10,122 bases of DNA, from the NCBI GenBank assembly GCA_001303225.1, contig LJNI01000080.1:1-10122 (forward strand), in the 5' to 3' direction. A model generated the notes under the pieces. That model did no database searches, was not told the DNA's origin, and saw nothing but the letters and a program-made list of their open reading frames with translations. Shown here one piece after another: positions 6,604 to 10,122 of this stretch (positions are counted from its first letter, which is position 1; each line of letters begins with the position of its first letter). This DNA is from a candidate division TA06 bacterium DG_78. GTDB taxonomy: Bacteria; Hydrothermota; Tepidihabitantia; SM23-42. Position numbers and translations under genes: made by a program.

Positions 6604-6915
6604 CTAATATTCTTTGGTCTTTATCTTCTTAATCAACTGTTCAAGAAGTGTCATAGCCGTGTTAATTGACGTTTCTTTAATCCAATATATCCTCTGTTTA
6701 TGCTTGACCTCATATCTTATCAAATCTAATTGGCGTAATGACCTTAAGACATGAGAAACAGTAGTGATACTCACTCCTAACAGACGGGCGAGTTCATGTG
6801 GCGTCCTTTTACCTTTTTGTAAAATATGGAGCAATTCATAAGCAGTTGGATTCCCTAAAACCCGGCAAACCCTCGATGCCCGATACCGAACTTCTGGTAT
6901 CTTTTTCTTAGCCAT
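6604..6915 (-). CDS. ArsR-family winged-helix transcriptional regulator, copy 1
   Basis: The product is 103 residues, a typical minimal ArsR/SmtB size. RYRASRVCRVLGNPTAYELL (residues 10-29) is the N-terminal dimer and helix region. TPHELARLLGVSITTVSHVL (38-57) is the helix-turn-helix with its recognition helix, and RSLRQLDLIRYEVKHKQRIY (58-77) is the last helix plus beta-wing. The ELCVCD metal site of arsenic sensors is absent and only one cysteine (C17) is present, so the inducer is unknown. Most family members repress by binding palindromes and release DNA upon ligand binding. A near-perfect palindrome overlaps its promoter, and the ATG lies 5 bp after TATAAT, so the mRNA is probably leaderless and autoregulated. 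It differs from copy 2 at residues 9, 16, 89, 93 and 101. Confidence 0.93.
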   Translation of the reverse strand: MAKKKIPEVRYRASRVCRVLGNPTAYELLHILQKGKRTPHELARLLGVSITTVSHVLRSLRQLDLIRYEVKHKQRIYWIKETSINTAMTLLEQLIKKIKTKEY

Positions 6916-6920
6916 ATATA

Positions 6921-6949
6921 ATTATACGCATATTTTCTCATTTGGTCAA
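6921..6949 (-). promoter_or_regulatory. Leaderless, operator-overlapped promoter of arsR copy 1
   Basis: TTGACC (6944-6949), inside the palindrome, is followed after exactly 17 bp by TATAAT (6921-6926), with the ATG 5 bp later (6915). A normal start point would fall on or beside the A of the ATG. Repressor bound at the palindrome would block the -35 box. No Shine-Dalgarno site is present, as expected for a leaderless mRNA. Confidence 0.75.
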
Positions 6950-6967
6950 TTGATCAAATGAGAAAAT
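6932..6967. repeat. 36-bp near-perfect palindrome, ArsR copy 1 operator candidate
   Basis: The core half-sites CTCATTTGGTCAA and TTGATCAAATGAG (6937-6962) differ from perfect symmetry at one base. Flanking ATTTT and AAAAT extend the symmetry to 36 bp. It covers the -35 box of the arsR copy 1 promoter, the usual position for an autorepressor operator. Confidence 0.85.
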
Positions 6968-7005
6968 GAGCATGTACGAATAGGAACACACGATATCTAT
7001 GATGC

Positions 7006-7152
7006 CTATGATATGGGTGATGCGGCTATTTTATTCCTACACTCCCCTGCCATTTCATACCCATCTAGTAGCGTTTTAAGATAACCATCGTTATCGTCTG
7101 GTTCAATTCTAATTTCTAAATTCCTTTCAGGTCTTTTATTGCAAAACTCAAT
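7006..7152 (-). pseudogene. Possible broken small gene upstream of ArsR copy 1
   Basis: A minus-strand frame of 48 codons lies between the in-frame TGA at 7153-7155 and the TAG at 7006-7008. It reads NLEIRIEPDDNDGYLKTLL, then DGYEMAGECRN, then KIAASPIS, and looks protein-like but has no start codon near its beginning. An ATG in another frame just upstream, within the end of the preceding gene, reads MGRLKILIRSELSFAIKDLK before stopping. One frameshift near 7120 would join them into a protein of roughly 65-70 residues. I do not recognise it. It could equally be non-coding spacer, so this is low confidence. Confidence 0.25.
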
Positions 7153-7171
7153 TCAGAACGTATTAGAATCT

Positions 7172-7906
7172 TTAATCTGCCCATGGCAGAAACAGTTTGT
7201 CATAGATCGCTTTTTCCTGTGTCCATCCGACGAGTCCAGTTGCAGATTTAATAAGATACCAATCATCACCAGGCGGCATAGGTGATGGATCACAGACTAA
7301 AATTAAACACTCACTCTTGGGCTTGAGATGAGCGACTACGTGCGAAACACCCCTGGTCTTGTAAATAGGAAAACTTTCTATTACCTCTGCTTCCACTCCT
7401 ACATAATAAAATTCCTGCGGGACTTGTTGCAGAGTTCTTGAATTTTTATCAAGAACATACTTTTCCCTGATTGGCCAGAATCCCATCCAGGCATCAACAT
7501 TTACTATTCCATTCCCATAGAATAGTGGCCACCTCGATAAATACCCCATCTCTTTTATCAACTTACCATCATACCAAAATATTAGGTATTCATCATCAGC
7601 ACTTAGACCAGGAGTATGGACAGCAACCTCCTTATATTTATCAGATTTATCTATATCCACAATAATGAAGCCGTCTACATCTTCCAATGCACTTTGGAAT
7701 TTTCCCTTTGTTGAAAATTCGCCCACTTTCAAAATAAAAGCACCGGGTTCAGTAATATTCGAAAGTAGAATATCTTCAATGTTACCGTCTCCATCCAGGT
7801 CTTCTTGCGCCGAGGTAACAAATTTCTCACCAGAAGACCAAGAAAAACTGGACAGTATGCCTATAGAACATACCAACATTATTTGTAACAGTCGAGTGTT
7901 TATCAT
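7172..7906 (-). CDS. Secreted protein with Ca-binding-like DxDxDG segment and SH3-like C-terminal domain
   Basis: The product is 244 residues. Residues 1-25 form a signal peptide (charged start, hydrophobic core LLQIMLVCSIGILSSFSWSS). DLDGDGNIEDILLS (36-49) is the acidic loop typical of FG-GAP/VCBS or EF-hand-like repeats, and a second degenerate unit, VDIDKSDKYKEVAV, follows at 83-96. The region from about 171 to 240 (VIESFPIYKTRG, then CLILVCDPSP, then DDWYLIKSATGLVGWTQEKA) has the layout of bacterial SH3 domains. Those domains often bind cell-wall or surface ligands. An exported, envelope-associated role is inferred; the specific function is unknown. The start is strongly supported by GGGAGGAG a few bases upstream. 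It follows the four-helix membrane protein by 56 bp and is probably co-transcribed with it. Confidence 0.82.
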   Translation of the reverse strand: MINTRLLQIMLVCSIGILSSFSWSSGEKFVTSAQEDLDGDGNIEDILLSNITEPGAFILKVGEFSTKGKFQSALEDVDGFIIVDIDKSDKYKEVAVHTPGLSADDEYLIFWYDGKLIKEMGYLSRWPLFYGNGIVNVDAWMGFWPIREKYVLDKNSRTLQQVPQEFYYVGVEAEVIESFPIYKTRGVSHVVAHLKPKSECLILVCDPSPMPPGDDWYLIKSATGLVGWTQEKAIYDKLFLPWAD

Positions 7907-7962
7907 TTTCTCCTCCCTTTGCTACAGTTGCTAAATGGCATTATCCAAGGACATAATTACTT

Positions 7963-8541
7963 TTATGACTTTGCAAATGCTTCTGTTACGTCTTTGCTTC
8001 GCAGGACATAAATGATTACTGCGAGGGGAACAACATGCATGGCAGTGGAAATTAGGGTCATAAACGTTCCGTGAGGGCCCATTATCAATCCTAGGCCTGG
8101 ACCCGCCTGTGGAAATGGCATATGAGCTAATACATTTCGCCAAAAAACCATGAAAAAGATACCAGTTCCAATACGATAGCCAATCGTGAGCCAAGAAACG
8201 ACCTCCAGTGCATCTCTTGCCCATGCATGGAGTTTGAGTAAAAAGATGCCAGCAATGATTACAAATATAGCGATTGCCATTGTTGGCAGCATCATTAGTT
8301 GACTGTAATTGAACAAAACCAAGAGCGATCTCATTTGTGCTGGATATTGGTATAAACTCCTGGCAAGTAGGTTACGTGCAAAACCGAGATATATAAAAGC
8401 TATCATGCTCGATGCTGTGATAAAAATTGCATATCCAATAGATATCCAACCAAGTATTGTAACTGTTGTCGGTCTTTTCTTTTTTTCTTCTACTTTGGTT
8501 TTCTTACTGACTTTCTTGCTGATTCTCTTAGTTTTCTTCAT
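7963..8541 (-). CDS. Four-helix integral membrane protein, function unknown
   Basis: The product is 192 residues. The first 23 are extremely Lys-rich (MKKTKRISKKVSKKTKVEEK), a cytoplasmic basic tail. Hydrophobic segments follow at about residues 26-52, 82-103, 109-135 and 158-181. There are no recognisable catalytic motifs. A loop at 141-157 (MPFPQAGPGLGLIMGPH) is rich in Gly and Pro. The layout resembles small DoxX-like or uncharacterised four-helix proteins, but I cannot place it in a family. No Shine-Dalgarno site precedes the ATG at 8541. A 7-bp inverted repeat (TGAGTAA at 8541-8547 with TTACTCA at 8559-8565) spans the first bases of the start and the putative -10 box. The secreted-protein gene follows 56 bp downstream. 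Confidence 0.8.
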   Translation of the reverse strand: MKKTKRISKKVSKKTKVEEKKKRPTTVTILGWISIGYAIFITASSMIAFIYLGFARNLLARSLYQYPAQMRSLLVLFNYSQLMMLPTMAIAIFVIIAGIFLLKLHAWARDALEVVSWLTIGYRIGTGIFFMVFWRNVLAHMPFPQAGPGLGLIMGPHGTFMTLISTAMHVVPLAVIIYVLRSKDVTEAFAKS

Positions 8542-8555
8542 GAGTAAGTAACTAA

Positions 8556-8583
8556 ATATTACTCACTATTAAACTGAAGTCAA
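8556..8583 (-). promoter_or_regulatory. Candidate promoter of the four-helix membrane protein gene
   Basis: On the minus strand TTGACT (8578-8583) is followed after 16 bp by TAATAT (8556-8561). The -10 match is modest. An inverted repeat (8541-8547 with 8559-8565) overlaps the -10 box and the start codon and could be a regulator site or an mRNA hairpin hiding the start. Confidence 0.4.
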
Positions 8584-8630
8584 CTGTGTATCTATAATAA
8601 ATGAGGGTTGAAGAAATAAAATTGGAGAAT

Positions 8631-8718
8631 GCCTGCCCCGCTTGCCACGTGCAATATATCTTTCATATTACATCGTGGTGAAATAAGATCTCTAAATTAT
8701 TTCATCAGCGGGCAAGGC
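8631..8718. ncRNA. Three-way-junction structured element (RNA or DNA; strand uncertain)
   Basis: An outer stem pairs 8631-8642 with 8707-8718 (10-11 bp, GC-rich, with two internal mismatches or single bulges). It encloses two adjacent hairpins. The first is at 8645-8678: five GC-rich pairs (CCACG/CGTGG), then TG/CA and AATAT/ATATT around a 7-nt loop. The second is at 8679-8704: eight pairs, TGAAATAA/TTATTTCA, with a 10-nt loop. The hairpins abut each other, and only 2 nt separate each from the outer stem. There is no T-tract on either side, so it is not a simple terminator. The class is unknown. It may be a structured RNA, a leader element of the membrane-protein gene or a palindromic repeat in DNA. 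Confidence 0.45.
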
Positions 8719-8838
8719 TTGACGCTAGGACAAAAGTTTAAAAGTTAACGCCTGTCTTATATTTTAACGTCCTTAAATTTCAAGTCGACGATATCGAATT
8801 TATTGAGACGACTCGACCCTACCAGGCACCACCTCGCT

Positions 8839-8862
8839 TCATTTGGTCAATTGACCAAATGA
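8839..8862. repeat. 24-bp perfect palindrome, ArsR copy 2 downstream side
   Basis: The halves are TCATTTGGTCAA and TTGACCAAATGA. It lies 18 bp past the arsR copy 2 stop. It is the counterpart of the palindrome at 6561-6586, with the outermost pair lost (T/G at 8838 and 8863). Confidence 0.85.
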
Positions 8863-8880
8863 GAAAATGAGGAGTAAAAA

Positions 8881-9192
8881 CTAATATTCCGTGGTCTTTA
8901 TTTTTTTAATCAACTTTTCAAGAAGTGCCATAGCTGTGTTTATTGATGTTTCTTTAATCCAATATATCCTCTGTTTATGCTTGACCTCATACCGTATTAA
9001 ATCCAATTGGCGTAATGACCTTAAGACATGAGACACAGTAGTAATGCTCACTCCTAACAGACGGGCGAGTTCGTGTGGCGTCCTTTTACCTTTCTGTAAA
9101 ATATGGAGCAATTCATATGCAGTTGGATTCCCTAAAACTCGGCAAATCCTCGATGCCCGATATCGGATTTCTGGTATCTTTTTCTTAGCCAT
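8881..9192 (-). CDS. ArsR-family winged-helix transcriptional regulator, copy 2
   Basis: The product is 103 residues and differs from copy 1 only by I9, I16, A89, K93 and T101. The recognition helix is identical, so both proteins should bind the same DNA palindrome. I count about 24 base differences between the genes, mostly at silent positions, which indicates that both proteins have been under selection since duplication. An in-frame TTG at 9198 would add two residues. The ATG at 9192 is preferred because it aligns with copy 1 and lies at the expected transcription start of the promoter. The five differing residues are conservative or near the C-terminus, so altered ligand response is more likely than altered DNA binding. 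The HAD gene upstream ends 142 bp away. Confidence 0.92.
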   Translation of the reverse strand: MAKKKIPEIRYRASRICRVLGNPTAYELLHILQKGKRTPHELARLLGVSITTVSHVLRSLRQLDLIRYEVKHKQRIYWIKETSINTAMALLEKLIKKIKTTEY

Positions 9193-9197
9193 AGACA

Positions 9198-9226
9198 ATT
9201 ATATTCGCTTTTTCTCATTTGGTCAA
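9198..9226 (-). promoter_or_regulatory. Leaderless, operator-overlapped promoter of arsR copy 2
   Basis: TTGACC (9221-9226), inside the palindrome, is followed after 17 bp by TATAAT (9198-9203), with the ATG 5 bp later. Box sequences, spacing and ATG distance match copy 1, although the five bases between box and ATG differ. That conservation supports a real leaderless promoter. Confidence 0.77.
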
Positions 9227-9243
9227 TTGACCAAATGAGAAAA
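9210..9243. repeat. 34-bp perfect palindrome, ArsR copy 2 operator candidate
   Basis: TTTT plus CTCATTTGGTCAA on the left mirrors TTGACCAAATGAG plus AAAA on the right without a mismatch. It is the longest perfect palindrome I see in the window and covers the -35 box of the arsR copy 2 promoter. Confidence 0.88.
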
Positions 9244-9248
9244 TGAAC

Positions 9249-9377
9249 ATGTTACGAATAGGAATACATGATATCTATGATGTAACAGATGGAGCCATTT
9301 TAGTTTTCACAAAAGTCTTTGCCTGCCACATTTCTTATGTCTTTAAGACCCAATATTTACTGTTACACTGTTTATAA
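9249..9377 (+). other. Possible truncated plus-strand reading frame next to ArsR copy 2
   Basis: A 42-codon frame starts at the ATG 5 bp past the palindrome and begins MLRIGIHDIYDVTDGAILVF. The matching stretch by copy 1 (from about 6972) reads RIGTHDIYDAYDMGDAAILF after one missing base breaks the link to its ATG. The two differ by an in-frame 9-base gap. This hints that a divergently transcribed gene once faced arsR across the palindrome. The frame's last part overlaps the end of the HAD gene, no Shine-Dalgarno site is seen, and it may not be expressed. Confidence 0.25.
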
Positions 9378-9991
9378 TTTACGGTAATACCTAACTTATT
9401 CAACTCACCGACCATTTGCTCAGACGACGTAACTAAAATACTTTTAATCCCAATATCCGTGGCTGCCTTTACGTATTCAGGTATATCATCCAAATAAACT
9501 ACAACGTTCGGATCCATCTGCAAATATGTTAGTACAATATCATATGCGTTACGCTCTGGTTTTCTTGTTTTTATTTCATGAGAACAAAATACTTTTTCAA
9601 AATATTTTAATACAGATGCATACTTAGTTTTCCATTTCTTTGCATGTATAACGTTCGTGTTCGTTAAGGCGGTCAATCTAAATTCTGACTTTAAATCTTG
9701 CAGCAGTTGTTCAACTCCAGGAACCACATCCGCATAGATATTATTCCATCCATTATCAAATTCATCATCACTCATTCGCAATCCTATTTTTTCTAATATA
9801 TATTTTCTGTATAGAGCAGGTTCAAGATCTCCCTTTTCAAATTGGTGGTAGATATCATCAATTTCGAATTTCTGTTTTATCACATCTGCATCTCGCTTAC
9901 TTACCGTAGCCCAATATTCAAACACGTTATCACCTGAAATATTAACAATGACATTCCCTACGTCAAATATAATCGCTCGGTATTTATCCAT
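9335..9991 (-). CDS. HAD-superfamily hydrolase, YihX-like (HAD-IA)
   Basis: The product is 218 residues. Motif I is IIFDVGNVIV (residues 7-16), with nucleophile D10; a Gly replaces the second Asp, as in YihX-type sugar phosphatases and related dehalogenase-like enzymes. The cap contains FEKGDLEPALYRKYILEKIG (51-70), another mark of this group. Motif II is ALTNTN (T110), motif III is the RKP segment (K144), and motif IV is VYLDDIPEYVKAA (D168, D169). A phosphatase acting on sugar phosphates is the likeliest role; the substrate is uncertain. The C-terminal stretch of about 20 residues after GITVNY is not typical of the family. It starts 19 bp after the cupin stop, without a clear Shine-Dalgarno site, so it is probably co-transcribed. 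Confidence 0.88.
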   Translation of the reverse strand: MDKYRAIIFDVGNVIVNISGDNVFEYWATVSKRDADVIKQKFEIDDIYHQFEKGDLEPALYRKYILEKIGLRMSDDEFDNGWNNIYADVVPGVEQLLQDLKSEFRLTALTNTNVIHAKKWKTKYASVLKYFEKVFCSHEIKTRKPERNAYDIVLTYLQMDPNVVVYLDDIPEYVKAATDIGIKSILVTSSEQMVGELNKLGITVNYKQCNSKYWVLKT

Positions 9992-10010
9992 TGTATAAAA
10001 ACAATATCAG

Positions 10011-10122
10011 TTATCTATTTTTTGCCTGATAGCGGTCCTCTTGATTGAAAAATGTTATGTCTGCATATCCTGCATGTATTTTGGCAGAATGTTTTATTCC
10101 TTTAGGAATGAAATAGCGGTCA
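10011..10122 (-). CDS. C-terminal end of a cupin-like protein, 5' end outside window
   Basis: Thirty-six codons are visible before the TAA at 10011-10013. They read DRYFIPKGIKHSAKIHAGYA followed by DITFFNQEDRYQAKNR. The YFIPKGIKHSAKI strand followed by a short turn and DITFF matches the last strands of small cupin-fold proteins, where the His can help bind metal. The function cannot be told from this fragment. It is 19 bp upstream of the HAD hydrolase on the same strand, so the two form an operon. Confidence 0.65.
   Translation of the reverse strand, partial: DRYFIPKGIKHSAKIHAGYADITFFNQEDRYQAKNR

Larger units (their letters stand above)
6544..7004. repeat. Long direct repeat, copy 1 (ArsR cassette)
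   Basis: This 461-bp segment aligns almost without gaps to 8821-9282 at an offset of 2277 bp. It covers a short left flank starting ACCAGG, a palindrome, the whole arsR gene, the second palindrome and a right flank ending GATATCTATGATG. The coding part is about 92% identical by my count. Weaker similarity continues on both sides. No transposase, target-site duplication or terminal inverted repeat is evident. Confidence 0.88.
8542..8880. other. Gene-free stretch between ArsR copy 2 and the membrane-protein gene
   Basis: The 339 bases contain no convincing coding frame. From high to low coordinates they hold the downstream palindrome of ArsR copy 2 (8839-8862), about 120 bp with a repeated TTAACG (8745-8750 and 8764-8769) but nothing else I recognise, the three-way-junction element (8631-8718), and the putative promoter of the membrane-protein gene (8556-8583). 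Confidence 0.7.
8821..9282. repeat. Long direct repeat, copy 2 (ArsR cassette)
   Basis: Second copy of the segment at 6544-7004, in the same orientation, with one extra T at about 9252. Together the copies flank roughly 1.8 kb holding the secreted-protein and membrane-protein genes and the three-way-junction element. Recombination between them could delete or amplify that DNA. Confidence 0.88.

Noticed and set aside
7095..7120. tRNA T-loop (GGTTCAATTC)
   Set aside because: No acceptor stem, anticodon arm or CCA-adjacent pairing can be built around it.
8702..8708. Hammerhead ribozyme on the minus strand (CUGAUGA at a three-way junction)
   Set aside because: The second core strand GAAA and the cleavage-site UH are absent; after the adjacent hairpin the sequence reads UCACC. 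The match is to seven bases only.
8631..8769. Integron attC-type recombination site
   Set aside because: The long imperfect palindrome and the nearby GTTAACG looked suggestive, but GTTRRRY and RYYYAAC do not occur in the right positions, and no integrase is in the window.
9193..9198. TTG start for ArsR copy 2 adding two residues
   Set aside because: It would begin within the -10 box; the ATG at 9192 aligns with copy 1 and fits the predicted transcript start.
6561..9243. CRISPR array from the four repeated palindromes
   Set aside because: Copies are separated by coding genes and kilobases, not by short spacers, and no cas genes are present.
6544..9282. Composite transposon or insertion sequence built from the two ArsR segments
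   Set aside because: There is no transposase, no terminal inverted repeats at the segment ends and no visible target duplication. A plain segmental duplication explains it as well.

Overview
The window looks like a bacterial chromosome segment, AT-rich, probably from an uncultured or poorly known lineage; the phylum cannot be told from the sequence. Bacterial origin is supported by sigma70-type promoters (a perfect TTGACA-16 bp-TATAAT at 2913-2940), an intrinsic terminator (2829-2876), Shine-Dalgarno sites and several 4-bp start/stop overlaps. Every supported gene is on the minus strand, so transcription runs from high to low coordinates.

In transcription order: (1) 10122-9335 has the tail of a cupin-like gene followed 19 bp later by a HAD hydrolase of the YihX-like group. 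(2) 9282-8821 is copy 2 of a duplicated cassette with an ArsR-family repressor gene between two palindromes. (3) 8880-8542 is gene-free and holds an 88-bp element that folds as a three-way junction. (4) 8541-7172 encodes a four-helix membrane protein and a secreted protein with a DxDxDG segment and an SH3-like tail. (5) 7004-6544 is copy 1 of the ArsR cassette. (6) 6509-2965 is a run of six tightly spaced genes: a small conserved protein, a Nudix hydrolase, a HAD phosphatase, a Cys-rich DUF3795 protein, a SAM methyltransferase and a crotonase of the enoyl-CoA isomerase type. (7) 2940-2419 has a consensus promoter, an intrinsic terminator and a GIY-YIG-like small protein. (8) 2292-1 has a promoter, a 7-helix membrane protein with a beta-sandwich tail, and a second methyltransferase cut by the window edge.

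The most notable system is the duplicated ArsR unit. The two proteins are about 95% identical (5 differences in 103 residues), while their genes differ at about 24 bases, mostly silently, so both appear maintained. Each gene lies between two copies of a 24-36 bp palindrome (half-site TTGACCAAATGAG). The upstream copy supplies the -35 box of the repressor's own promoter, whose TATAAT lies 5 bp before the ATG. This predicts a leaderless, autorepressed mRNA. The downstream copies lie upstream of the neighbouring genes and may extend control to them. Two other regulatory candidates are the three-way-junction element at 8631-8718 and the promoter-terminator leader in front of the GIY-YIG-like gene.

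The enzyme genes do not form one recognisable pathway. They look like a collection of accessory, repair or sanitation and modification functions.
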